DNA of 64,000 bases from Lutjanus erythropterus. Its lineage: Eukaryota > Chordata > Actinopteri > Lutjaniformes > Lutjanidae. This document shows positions 11,464 to 22,759 of this stretch, piece after piece (position 1 is the first letter of the stretch; each line of letters begins with the position of its first letter). The stretch is taken from the NCBI GenBank assembly GCA_020091685.1, contig CM034601.1:4278920-4342919 (forward strand). Direction: 5' to 3'. A model generated the notes under the pieces. The model saw only the letters and a program-made list of their open reading frames with translations, was not told the DNA's origin and made no database searches. The position numbers and the translations under genes are program-made.

Positions 11464-12395
11464 TTGTTTTATAGTTTACAGTACAGTTCTGTTGTTACGT
11501 GTCCCTAATTACCCTCTAATAAAGTCTAATAAAGGTCTAATAAAGTCAAGTAGTGTTTAATAAAGAACATGTTACTTGAAGTTTTGTCTAATTTGATACA
11601 AAGTACAGGTTATTAGTGTGCCATTAGATGTATTGTGTCTAATTAGGGTATAGTTGTGTTTGTTTAAAGCTACTACAAAAAAGCCAGCAGCCAGTCTTCT
11701 CACTGATGGTCTCATTTGCTTATGTAGGTCATATACTACTGTGAAGACTGACTGTGAAGACACCAAAGAGCCTTGATCATTTCTATGTGCTTTACAAAAG
11801 ATGCTTTGGTCCTCTGTCTTTCAGCTCAATTTTACCTCATTTACCTACATAAATTCAAAGTTGTAGGTATTTTTAACATCACTCATTTTGATGGTTATGA
11901 CACAGTTAATTCTTTGCAGCACAATGTTCCAGTGTTAACTAATCACAGAGAAAATAAAATGGTCAGGTGACACGGCAAATGTCAAAATGTTAGCTAGTTT
12001 TTGGATTCCAGCAGAATAATTATTATTTATTGTCTGTGCTCTTTGCTGTAATTGGCCTCCTCTCTCCAGTCCACATCAGTTTGGAAACACATGAGAAATT
12101 ATGTGGATATGTGCATCAGTCCAGCCCGCCTCAGTTCAGTTTGTTCATTAGGAGCAGTCAGATGTCAGCATCCGTCTCCTTTTACCCATAAATCTTTGTG
12201 TTTCTGCATTGTTTCCTTATTACACTCCTACTCCTAACAAACCTCAGCAGAGTTTGGTTGTCAGAGGACTAAGACCTCACTTTTCAGGAGTATTTTGTAG
12301 TTTTTCTCCTTACTTGGGTTAAACACACACAGACATCACTGTTTTATTTACAGATATATTTGAGTTAAAATTCCTGGCTTGGATTATTTATTATT
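11464..12395. other. Unclassified sequence
   Basis: Around 11515-11570 an imperfect TCTAATAAAG/TCTAATAAAGG iteration occurs three to four times. Otherwise no gene or repeat is recognised. Confidence 0.45.
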
Positions 12396-12399
12396 CATT

Positions 12400-12545
12400 G
12401 AACTATATTTTCATTAGTAAATAATCACCTGAAAATAAGAATTGTTGTGGTCTTTGTTACATTAGAATGAGCTGTTTATATCTACAGCTGGTTTCTCAGC
12501 CCTAATGGAAGGGGAGAACGAGACCAGGAGTTTGCAATCTGCAAC
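12400..12545 (+). repeat. TTAA-type MITE internal fragment
   Basis: ATAATCACCTGAAAATAAG, TTGTTACATTAGAATGAGC and GTTTATATCTACA match the interior of the fish MITE that normally begins TTAAAGGTCCAGTGTGTAAG. Both termini are lost here. A left end of a related copy is at 45514. Confidence 0.55.
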
Positions 12546-13780
12546 CTCAACCACGGGTTAGTTAACAGTGTTACTGAGTAAATGACATATGTGATGATTG
12601 TGTCTGTAGAACGGAGTTTGGCTTAACAGTCTGTTCACTTCGGGATTAATTTTCATTAATGGAGCTGACCTACCTGCTAATAAATAGTGGAACTAAAATT
12701 GAAATGTTTTCTACTTCACATGCCTCATTTTGTTGTCATTGTCACTATTGTAGTGCTTGCATATTTTAATATTTCCCTTATTATAGTGTGCAATTCATGA
12801 CTTTTGGTTTCATACTGAGCTTCAGTATTGGACACACTAGTAACTCTCACACACTGTCAGATATTTCAGATGCAGCCAGTGGCTAAGTGTTGGCTGACAC
12901 TAGTAAAAATGCTAAGCTAATTAGTCACCTGCAGATGTTCATGAGGTTAAAAGGGCTGTTCTGCTGACATTTGCTGCAGCTGCTATAGTAGACTTGGCTT
13001 CCAGGTTAATGAAAATCGGTGCACGCATATCGCAGTGAGTGTTGTCTGCATAGTTTTGAAATGTGTAACCACAATTACGATTGCTTTCGGCTTGCTACTT
13101 CTCTCTTTCTCTCTGTAGTCCACTTGCTATTCCTGTCTCACCTGGATGGGTTCTCTCATACTGAAATTTGGCACCAGTTGATTTAACGTGAATTGGTACT
13201 CAGAAGTACTGACACAGTTCGGTCGGTACTGAGTTCAGTAAACAACCCTCATCTGCACCCTTGGTTACATATTAAAATTAAATCAACTTTAGATTACTGG
13301 CATCACACGAGACACAAACCCCAGTCTGCTGTAAGAATGATCCTATCCTGTTCCTGTCAATCCACAGTCCTTTTTCAGGAATCCCACAGGACACAGGATT
13401 CCCCAAAAAATATCGGCCTGTAAGGGGTATCTCCAGCATCGTACTTCGAATCACAGGGGCACTTGACCAAGCTGCCTTATTTGACACGTTGGGAGTGAAA
13501 ACAGGTTGAAATTTCTGACACAGTCAGAATTTTGAAGCAGGCTGTCTTTGGCCTCCAAAGCTTTAAATTGATTGGTTGGTGAGGGTGTCTCACAATGTGC
13601 ATGAGGACGACCAAAGATTTAGCTACACATCTGTCATGGATGTCAACTTTCATTTGGCACAGCCTAAAATCTTATGATGTATAGGTCCATTTTGGACAAG
13701 AGTCCTGTCAAAACAAAACTTTAACTTCTGTATCTCTGTCCTTCATGTTCAAATTAATACAATAATCTGAATCAGAAATA
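12546..13780. other. Unclassified sequence
   Basis: No gene is recognised. The segment 13180-13500 contains a possible repeat (TACT/GGTACT motifs) that I cannot classify. Confidence 0.4.
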
Positions 13781-13783
13781 CTA

Positions 13784-14130
13784 TATTGATTCCCAGGGGG
13801 AAACTGGTTGTGTCACAGTTGCCCCCATTCAAGAATAGAAATATGTAAAAATAAGAATAAGCAAAAATGTGCATTTTACAATAATATATAGAAAAAATTG
13901 AAAAAATCAATGATTCAAATAATTAGCTGGAGCATCCTTAGTTGGCTGAGATTCTTTCAGTCGAAAAATTGTTTTCTTTCCTTCCTTTCCTTTACAGTTA
14001 TAGGATAAAACTGATAGAAGCTTGCAAAATTGCATAAGGATTACTTTTCAACGAGGAATTAAAGCGAATCATAAATATATTTTTATATAAGATGGTGCAC
14101 TTAATGAAAAAAATATCCTCGGAACTACAT
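13784..14130. repeat. Fragment of fish dispersed repeat
   Basis: ATTGATTCCCAGGGGGAAAC is a variant of the ATTGATCCCCAGAGGGAAAT string seen in many fish genomes next to LINE-like sequence. The AT-rich continuation is compatible but not diagnostic. It lies just beyond the 3' end of the minus-strand LINE reading frame at 14287 and may be its 3' flank; that link is inferred. Confidence 0.4.
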
Positions 14131-14286
14131 GAACTAAAAATTGACAGATGACAGAGGGTGAAAGAAGTAGGTGGTAAGAAGTTTCAGCTCTTGTTTTTTA
14201 TCTGCATCATTGTACAAAGAGAAATGTATACAAGCTGATAGCTCAGTCTTCAAAGACCATGCTGGTTGCATCTCTGGGGGGGTTGT

Positions 14287-14500
14287 CTAAGGGTCTTGGC
14301 ACCGTTTGCTGTGGCTGCACAGACCAATGCGTGAATGGCAGTCCCTGTTGCACTTGATGCAGATGAACGATGGCACCTGGACTGCAACTGTTTCTGCAGC
14401 ACACTTCCTCTGGTTCCTCTTTTCTGCTGCGAGCCAGCCTCTATGCATATCTGCATCTGCACTCCCCTTGCAGACAGATGGATGCCAGGCATCCCCCTCT
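14287..14500 (-). mobile_element. LINE ORF2 C-terminus with zinc finger, decayed
   Basis: Read on the minus strand, one frame runs from about 14500 to a TAG at 14287-14289 and ends in a Cys/His cluster: C-IK-C-NRD-C-HSRIGL-C-S-H-SKR-C, at about 14296-14361. The pattern CxxCxRxCxSRIGLxxHxxxC is the signature found at the C-terminus of many invertebrate and fish non-LTR retrotransposon ORF2 proteins, after the reverse transcriptase. The residues before it are Arg/Lys-rich, as usual for that tail. No reverse transcriptase domain follows upstream, so this is a 3' fragment, as left by 5'-truncated LINE insertion. The longer open frames on both strands here are shadows in other frames. Confidence 0.65.
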
Positions 14501-14639
14501 TTGGCCAGTACCTATAAACTGTCAGGGGAGACCTTACAGGCTTTTGTGTCTCTCTTGCAGGAGTCCTTGAATCGGAGTTAGAGGCGATCAATTCATCTGT
14601 TGCCAGTCGTCGGCTGTCCGTATAGGATGTCCTTTGTCA

Positions 14640-15320
14640 GCCTCCCTTCCTCATATACAACAATATAATAAAAATTAAAAAACAAACCATAAACTCAAAA
14701 CAAAACAAGCCCTCTGTGTAAATTGTTTTCTGAACATTTCCTCTGTGCTTGTGTTTGTGATTTGAATTTGCGGAGTGAGATTGTAACAGATTTATCCAAT
14801 AAACGATATATGCAGTGTGACAGTTTGAGCTGTCCCAAAATACCATTTAAACAGAGCATCCTGTTTACTCTACACAACATGTCAGCCAATAACAGTGCCA
14901 CCTGTGTGTTTTCCGCTTTGTCTCAGGTCAGCTGTATCAACCACAGGTGGCTGGATCAATGTGAAACGTTTAATTATTGTTGTGACAAATGGCAGAGGCA
15001 TTTAGCTGGGTTTGCTGAGCAAATGATCTCAGTGATTGCAGTGGGGGAGTGTGCCATGATTCACAATGACAAGTCATGAATTATTAAGCCGCCAGAGCTG
15101 CCTGATGCCCCGAAGCCATGTTCCTCTTTGTAGACGGAAGCCCAGCAGGGGCAAACAAAGGGGGCACAAAGGGGATTTCAATTCGAGCCACCCACAAAGC
15201 CGAGGCTGAGGGAAATTCAGGTTGGCGTTGGAGCTACCAGTTGAATAAGAAACAGAGGAGCTACACATTACTGCACTGTAGTTTTGAAAAATAGAAATGA
15301 ATCATCAACTCATTACTATA
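14640..15320. other. Unclassified sequence
   Basis: No gene or repeat is recognised. The 118-codon plus-strand frame at 14723-15079 shows no known domain. Confidence 0.4.
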
Positions 15321-15322
15321 CA

Positions 15323-15325
<3 letters not shown>

Positions 15326-15407
<82 letters not shown>
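15326..15407. repeat. Long (TG)n microsatellite
   Basis: About 41 uninterrupted TG units, preceded directly by CACAC. The length suggests a highly mutable locus. Confidence 0.98.
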
Positions 15408-15409
<2 letters not shown>

Positions 15410-15410
<1 letters not shown>

Positions 15411-16970
15411 CTGATTCTGCTGGTGGAAAAGATTCAGTTAGGGAAGTTAACACCTACACATCATCAAAGGGATATTACATAATTTGGTTTAAGTGAAACA
15501 CATTTTTGGTATTTAATGACATGACCCAATTTTAACTCCATTCCATTACATGAAATCTTGACTCTTATGTAACAATACTATACATAAAACAGGTCAAGCT
15601 ATTACTTAAACCACTGCTGTAAAAACAAGCCTAAACCTGTTGCACCAACGTCTAATTCAAAGCTGCCTTTTTACTGCATATTTGCACTATTTTTTTTTTT
15701 ATTTTACACATTTTTGTAAATGACTTTTCATAGAGCAGATACAAATAACTACTCTGTTGATCACAACATTTACTGAAGGAGACCTTCTCATAAACATTTC
15801 TGAAATCTGAAATCTACTTTAAAATGCAGCAAACTTTGACAATGGCTGCAAAATAAATGATATCAAAAAGCTGAATAGATTCTGGTACATTCTGAGATGT
15901 AAATAAAAGGAAACACACTTTTTATCTGAACCAGGTGTAAGCCTGGAGGAGATCATGTGATTGCTGTGTGTGTGCATAATCACTGGACCTACAGCTTGTC
16001 TGCAGCTAATCTTGGATACTACTGGGCCAATCAGACCAATTTTTTATGCACAAATGTGACTGTACACTGTGATTCACAGTTTATGAAGAAAAACTTTCTG
16101 TTTTATCTCAAGAATGCCTTGAAACACAGGACTTTCACCCAGGAAAGGGCTTGAACATGCTCCCAGGAAGTGTGTCGAGCTTTGAAGCCAATCTGACATC
16201 GTTTGCACGAGTCATTTATTCAGCGGATGCTTTTATTCAAAGCGACATATATCTGAGAGCTCGTACAGGGTGGCCAAACCATGTAATGAGAACGCCATGT
16301 GATGCTCCACAGCCCAAAAAGACTTTTCCCCCCATAGACTTACTTTGTTAGTCTATTTTCACTATCAGGATTTAATCCATTTAGTCTGATAACTTTGGAA
16401 AGTCTAGAAGAGTTTGCCCAATTTAATTGTTTTATCCCCATTCAAGTTAATGGAGGACTGAGCTGGAAGTTACCTGCTCAGCCAAATAAAGTCTCTACAC
16501 TTGCTCTAAGGGCTGTGCAATGCAGAAAAATATATAAAAGCTCCAACATGAAAGTGTGCTTCATGCACTGCTGAGCAGCTTTCATAAGAGTGAATGAAGG
16601 TCTGCCTCCAACTGTGAAGTTATTTAAAGTTTTAAGTTACTCGGGTTTCTTTATTGATGTGAATTCCATCACGTTACATGTGTAACGTGCTTAATTTTAC
16701 CAACCACAATCTTTTCTTTGACCTAACTGGGTAGTTTTGTTGCCTTACCCTGATCAAATTGTGAGTTTTTTCACATTTGTAATGTCATGTGACTTCATGT
16801 CATTCATTCCATCATTCCAGGTTTTCTGTCGTGTAGGTATAAGGTTGTGTTGTATTAGTACACAGATTATTCATAACTTATATTTCATGATTTTATGTAT
16901 CAGAAATTTGATCATCAACTGTTGTATTTAATGAGATTTTATTGGTCTGTTCTGTACAAGCGACATCTGT
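15410..16970. other. Mostly unclassified; short repeat pieces
   Basis: Around 16125-16152 is a short copy of the ACTTTCACCCAGGA core of the tRNA-like repeat. About 16690-16760 carries the CCTAACTGGGTAGTTTTG module shared with 1195 and 39470. The segment 16270-16530 resembles a dispersed fish repeat but could not be classified. No gene is seen. Confidence 0.4.
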
Positions 16971-16974
16971 TGCA

Positions 16975-17185
16975 TGTCTGTCCATCTTGAGAAGGAGATT
17001 CCTTCTCTGTGGCTCTCCCTTAGGTGTCTTCCATTCTCTCTCTGTTAAAAGGGTTTTTTTGGGGGAGTTTTTCCTTACTCATTGAAGGGTCAACAGGACA
17101 GGGGGTGTCACACCATGTACCGATTGTAAAGCCCCCTGAAGCGCACTGTGATATGTGATACTGGGCTGTATTAATAAAATTCCAC
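16975..17185 (+). repeat. LINE-type 3' tail (fish)
   Basis: The sequence GGGGGAGTTTTTCCTTACTC, the segment ATTGTAAAGCCCCCTGAAG and the end GGGCTGTATTAATAAAATT reproduce a 3' tail very common in fish genomes, which normally finishes in TACAAATAAAATTGA repeats. I assign it to a non-LTR retrotransposon tail from recall; the exact clade is uncertain. No coding part is attached, so it is a 5'-truncated insertion. Confidence 0.65.
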
Positions 17186-17189
17186 TTGA

Positions 17190-18480
17190 CTCAAATTTGA
17201 CAAGAGAAAAGAACTAACTTGAGAATGTCTGCCAGTGTTGTGTCATTTCATGTTCATCGCTTGACAACATCCGTGGATCGATGTGATTAAATTGCTGCTT
17301 CTGGACAAAATGCACATGAAGACACTCGTCACCCCAAGCAAATGCTGTCATCGGGGTAAAGTTAGCTTGCATCAACACTCAGTTGTTTTGGACAAGGTAA
17401 CAGTCCAGCAACATTTCAAGTAGTGGCAACTAAAAACTAAAGGGCTCAGTTTGCATTGCTGTGTCTGTGATTTGCCTTGGCAGGGCCCAGAGGGAGATTA
17501 ACACACATTGCAAAAACACCCAAATTCCCACCCCATTCCACACATTTTCATCATGCTTCCTGAAATCAAATCAATATTGAATATCTTCATTAAAACATTC
17601 CTCTTTCTCCCTGCGGTGTAGGTGAATACTACACTTAGGGATTGATTTTGTTTACCTTTAAAGTTGCTTCTTCTTTCACAGAAAGAACAAAGTTTAGACA
17701 GCAGTAAGTTTGTGCACATCCCAAGGTCACAATCTTTTCTCTTCCTTTGAGAACAGATTTGAGATATATTACTTCTCTTTCCAAATTTATAGTCTAGGTC
17801 ATGTTTTTTCAGTGGAATAGATGGTCAAGGTTTTTGCAAAGGAAATGCTTTTTGATTTGAACTCGGTGTCTTGAGTGGGACTGTGGCTGCCAAGGGACAG
17901 GGGTTTTTAACCTGACTTTTCTTTTGCCATCATCTTCCATCATACCAACCAATGTGGACCCAAATTTACCGCAGAACTGTCATTTACTGAGGCAAGCTAT
18001 TGCTCAGAGCAAAACGGTTTATTGTTAAGAGTGCATGCTGATTCTCGCTGCTTCTTAGATTATGTGCAAGAGAAAAGCTAGTGGACCATCCAACATGTAG
18101 AGGAGTCATCCTCTAATTAAATTTCATAACAATCTGCACATCATATTTTGTGTAGTTTTGAACTTATGGTGGTGGAAAAAGATTTAGCTAACCAAAAACA
18201 ATAGCATCTATCTGCTAGAGAGCATGAATATCCACAGGACATTTCATGAGATCAGGGAATTCATTTATGTTGAGTATGAGAGGCATAATATAAACGGTCA
18301 AGAGGTGGATGGAATAATTAGGAATTATCCATTGAGGATGATACATATCCATACCAAATTTAAGGGAAAATAACTGGCATGCCAGAGTGACAAAAACAAC
18401 CAATGCATCAGGCAATAAACTCATTCTGAAATAAAACAGGAGTTAGATAAGATCATCTTTTAGAAACAGGTGCTATGCAA
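17190..18480. other. Unclassified sequence
   Basis: No gene, repeat or regulatory element recognised. Confidence 0.45.
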
Positions 18481-18487
18481 AGACAGA

Positions 18488-18919
18488 GCTGCGTCTGAAA
18501 TTCCATACCGACTAACAGTATGTGAGATTGTTTAGTATGTCTAGAAAGTTAGTATGTAACCAATGGTGCATGAAGTGCATAATATCACAGTATGCAAGCA
18601 CTGAAAACTAACTACAACGAAATGCAAACAACAGACAATGGTACTCAGCAACGAAGACACCTCTGGTGTAACATCAATGATGCTTTGATAAGTACTGTAT
18701 TCGGCTTCACTTTTCTGGGCGTAATATATTTTTTAAATTAGTCCATTGTCGGCACGGGTTACCACGGTTATGCATCTTCAGCCAGCAAGGACGTTCTCAG
18801 GAGGTGACATGATATAAGCTGAGCAGTGCTTCTGAGTAGATACATACGCTGTTTACTCTCACAAAAGAATACTGATTGATAGAACACTGTAGTGCATAAT
18901 ATGCAATTTCAGATGCAGC
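18488..18919. mobile_element. MITE with terminal inverted repeats
   Basis: The left end GCTGCGTCTGAAATTCCATA (18488-18507) is matched in inverted orientation at 18900-18919 with two mismatches in 20 positions. The interior has AGTATG and CATACT-like motifs near both ends and no open frame. This fits a non-autonomous DNA transposon of about 430 bp. A clean target duplication was not found, so the superfamily is left open. Confidence 0.7.
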
Positions 18920-18924
18920 ACTAC

Positions 18925-20345
18925 TGTATGGGGAACTCAAAATCACTCTTTGAGCTTTGTTTTAGTTTTTTAGGCTTCTGGTTTGCTTTTTGGTGTTTTT
19001 TGCTTTTTAGTGTTATATCTAGATATTTACATACTGCATGCTTTCTGTGGTCTTTATCTGTTGTGAAAGTACTTTTATTTATTGATTGATTTATTGGCCT
19101 CTGCAAAGCAAGTTTCCTGGATGGGACAATGGGGAACATATCTATGTTCACAGGGTCCTATGTTTCCACGGTTCTATGTTCTATGTTAACCACTACCCCA
19201 ACCTATAATGTGCTATATACTGTAGAGCTGGTGGTTACAGGACACTGGGAAAACACAGGACTCTTTGTCATGTTTCCATTACGTGTAATAGAAGTCTGTG
19301 GAACACAGGAATGACAGGAAAGGAAAATAAAGTCCTGTGTGCTACATATATTATTCTTAAGATTTACTTTTCATGTGGAGTAGTGTTTGTTTTGATGCTT
19401 TTATGTGTTATCGGACGAACGCACTGAGCGCTTTAATTAAGCAGTTAACAATCTCAAAGTGCCAAGAATTCAAACATCTCTGAAAACTTACATGAACTTT
19501 AATTGTGCTACTGAAACATCAGCAGCACTTTACAGAGCAAATGTGCTAATTATATGAAGCTAATTTGTAACCTGGTGCTAATAAGTGCTAAATGGGAGAC
19601 TGCTGAGAGAAAAGCCATAGTTAATGACTCATACATTACTAATACATGTCAAGTAATAACCGGTAAATAGGATTGTCTTAATTGAAAGTCTTTCCCACCA
19701 GTCTACTGGGGGTTTATGTAGTCAATGTTCTTTTAAAATGGAGAGCTAACTGCTGAAGAAGCCAGGAGGAGTGACAGCTTCACCAGCCGCAGCCGGCATT
19801 TATTTGGTTTAAATAACGTTTACAAGACAAAGTCCTGACGCGTGACGAGCCCTGCCTGCTTTCCTTGACACTTTTTTGCAGCGCTGCCAATAATGAGTCA
19901 TGAGGTGAAGTTTCCCCAGCAGGGTCGCTGAGGGCTGTGATTCCCCCTCAGCACGCCACTGCCTCCTCCTGACCTAATTACCGCAAATAATTGCTCATAA
20001 TACTACGCCGGCAGGATCCTGAGAAGAAACACTCAAAAAATAACATCCTCAGCAGTTATTACAAGCTGTTACATGAGAATAATTTTATTCTAAAACAAAA
20101 CATCCACTGTTCAAAATGAGCAAACCATCTTAATCATTACTGTCATTAAAACTAGCTTATACAATATATTTTTGTAAGTTTTATTTAAAAAAGAAAAGAT
20201 TTTGTATCTGAGTGCCCATATTTTTGAAAACCTTTTTAGATCAGATGAACATGGTGGATTGCTGCAACATTTAAAAGTTGCCTGTTAGCTTTGAATCTTT
20301 CAGGATATCAGGGATGACGTGTCTGTGGACATTTCTGTAGGAACA
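18925..20345. other. Unclassified; possible repeat and regulatory patch
   Basis: At 19130-19190 the phrase TTCTATGTTCTATGTT forms a short iteration seen in fish repeats. The segment 19740-20010 is GC-richer, non-repetitive by eye, and contains TGAGTCA (19894-19900), an AP-1 type motif, and a CTAATTACCGCAAATAATTG cluster (about 19974-19993). It may be conserved noncoding sequence. Confidence 0.35.
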
Positions 20346-20349
20346 GTGG

Positions 20350-20462
20350 TGAGTTGCATGTACAGATAGACAGTTGGACATGCAAAACTCCTGCCACAAG
20401 CTCCCAAGCCCCCCAGTTGGCTAGAGGATTTGAGCTCAGAACCTTCTTTCTGTGAGGCCTTT
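20350..20462 (+). repeat. Fragment of widespread fish dispersed repeat
   Basis: CATGCAAAACTCCTGCCAC, GGATTTGAGCTCAGAACC and TTCTTTCTGTGAGGC correspond to the 3' third of the repeat described at 11135-11463. It is strongly diverged. Confidence 0.65.
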
Positions 20463-20464
20463 TT

Positions 20465-21240
20465 TAAAGTATTTTTACATTAAAATGTGGAATTTCATTT
20501 CGGGTAGTTTCATTACAAACACTATGACATCTAACTAATAGATGTTTATATTTGGTTTTGTTGTATTCAGGCAAGAATGGTTAATACACAATCACATTTT
20601 GGCTCAGTCCAGTCTAATAATGTCTTTATTTTCCATGTGTGGAGAGCAGTCGCCACACAATGAGCTTCCACAGTCAACCTGATTGTGTAATCCTTCAGCG
20701 TGTCCCCAACTTTAAACAGATTGCACCAGTATTTCGGGAGTTTGGCCCGTTGGTCACCTTTCTCAATGTGTGACCGGGAGATTGGCCCTGATATCATCTC
20801 TGTGTCTGTGGTCCTGTACGACGTGCATCCCACCCATCTGGCGCTCTAAGTAGGTCAATACAGACTCAAATACTTGTATGCAAATCCACATTCTGCTCCT
20901 GCGGGTCTGGTTCTTGTGATCAGAGTCTCAGGGATTCGGTGCTGGATGAAAAGTTGGGGGTTGAGATGACTTTTAGGATGACTTTAACCACAGTTTTTAC
21001 TCTTTGTCTCTGTCTGTCTCACACTACAAACACACACGGGCAGAAGCACACACACACTAGTGAGGTTTAATTGATTTTTCTGTAGCTGTAGATAAATCCA
21101 TGTTCCGCATCTCATGTCACTGGCTGCAGCCCTTGTCTTCTGGCCTGGTAAACCCCATTCATCACATACAGCCTCTGCGTGTGCCGACCCTCGCGCCAAC
21201 GCCTCTGTTACTGGGCTCGCTCAACCTCAAGCTGCCCTTT
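20465..21240. other. Unclassified sequence
   Basis: An 88-codon minus-strand frame at 20567-20833 has no recognisable domain. It lies in moderately GC-rich sequence, and I cannot say whether it is a decayed gene or chance. Confidence 0.4.
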
Positions 21241-21243
21241 TCA

Positions 21244-21259
21244 GCACACACACACACAC

Positions 21260-21306
<47 letters not shown>

Positions 21307-21309
21307 CAT
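21244..21309. repeat. CA/CG alternating purine-pyrimidine tract
   Basis: A CA microsatellite with an embedded CGCGTGCGCGCGCGC core. Every base from 21244 to 21309 alternates purine and pyrimidine. Such tracts, especially with CG steps, are the best natural formers of left-handed Z-DNA; that property is established for the sequence type but not shown here. Confidence 0.95.
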
Positions 21310-21311
21310 TG

Positions 21312-22160
21312 GACTATAGTGATTGCAGTTACCCTCAGGGTATATGTTACTCTAGATTCAAACTGATGTTAACTCTCCCTTTATTTAGTGATAATAGGAA
21401 TCAGATTACATGGACACATGTTCACACACTCACGCTCATAAACCATCATGTGTGCCCAGTTCATTTAAAGGCTGGGGGCTGATTTTCAAAGGTTTGTAGC
21501 CAGATTGACCCTGAGCTTGTTACAGTAGGAGTCAGTGTACTGAGCTCCCCTCATCCCTGCATAATAGCTGCATGCATAGTGTGCTTTAATATTATACAGC
21601 AGAATTTGAATAGTCTGCTTTTAAACAAAACTCAAACAATGAACTAGTTCTGAGACCACGATTTGTAACTTTCTACTTATTTTCTTCAGGTTTTTCACTA
21701 TAGCACCATCATAACAGGCTGCTAACCTTTGCAAGCATTCAGAAGGATGAGCTCATTTCTTTTATAATACGTGGCCAAGTCTTGTGACTTTATTGTTGCT
21801 TTCCTTTCCTGGTAAGTGCAGAGGAGGGGCACGTTCATAAATCCTGTAGCTGTCGTTAGGAAAGACAGGGCAGCAAACATGAGCTTACGTTCAGCCTGAC
21901 ACAGAATTTATGAGAAACGTTCTCCCGACAATACACGAGGAGAAACAGACAGACATGCAGGAGGAGAACAAGGTGGTGGAAATCATAATTGCAGCAGAGG
22001 AAGGACAAGGCAGGTGGTTCTAGCTGGCCACTGGTGAATTTTGCTTTGTGTTTTGCTGGTAAGGTTGCAAACAGATAAAATGTAATACTGTTGTCTTATA
22101 ACTTCATGTCAAAACTTGGAAGAGAACTATGGATACTTGTATAACGTTTGCATTAGATGT
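21312..22160. other. Unclassified sequence
   Basis: No gene or named repeat is recognised. Confidence 0.45.
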
Positions 22161-22165
22161 TTACT

Positions 22166-22330
22166 TTGGGGATGCACCGATCGACCAGTGTGACCGGCTC
22201 CGACCCGTGAGCGGCCAGTCAGCATCACATATCCGATTCTGTGCCGGTCAAATTCACAAACATTCTCTGCACAATGGTCATGTCATGCACACAGCTACAC
22301 AGACAGTAACGTCACAGCCATAACAGCGCT
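22166..22330. repeat. Possible hAT-type terminal fragment
   Basis: GGGGATGCACCGATCGACC resembles the GGGATGCACCGAT terminus of fish hAT elements, and the following CG-rich GACCGGCTCCGACC continues the pattern. No opposite terminus or target duplication was found. Confidence 0.4.
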
Positions 22331-22479
22331 GGTCACAGCCACACACACACTCAGACGCATGCTTGTATGTAGTTGGCGTTAGTGATAGATTCCAAGAACA
22401 GGACAAAGAGAAGACAGCCAACGAGGAGACAGAGCAGCTGAAGTTGTCACCGAACAACAGTAAACTAGCCCATCAGGTT

Positions 22480-22756
22480 AATGTTAGCCAGTAGCATACT
22501 GCTGTTATCAGACTCACAGTTAAATTCTCAATCCTGTTCTATTGCCCTCTGAGGCACAAAGTGGTATTATGAGACAGGACAGCCCAGGACTAGCTGGTTA
22601 GCATGCTGATATCCGGTCTCTGCAACACAACACACTGACGTCTTTGACGTAACATCAGAACTGTTACTTCTTTGCATTCTGTTGCTAATGTTAATTCATA
22701 TTTTGAATGTTTTAAAATAAAATTTTGGCAATATTTTACACATTGCACCTTTAATC
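22480..22756 (-). repeat. TTAA-type MITE, terminal part
   Basis: The block ends in TTTTACACATTGCACCTTTAA, the terminus of a common fish MITE with TTAA target sites. The preceding ATTTTGAATGTTTTAAAATA and CTTTGCATTCTGTTGC fit the same family. The other terminus is not visible, so the left limit is approximate. Confidence 0.5.
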
Positions 22757-22759
22757 CAA

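Noticed and set aside
11116..11560. Overlapping open frames of 62-107 codons on both strands
   Set aside because: They lie within a known non-coding fish dispersed repeat.
14250..14591. 113-codon minus-strand frame and 91-codon plus-strand frame
   Set aside because: Shadows: the real remnant is the neighbouring minus-strand frame that ends in the LINE Cys/His cluster.
15297..15482. Cys-Val repeat peptide
   Set aside because: It is the translation of the TG microsatellite.
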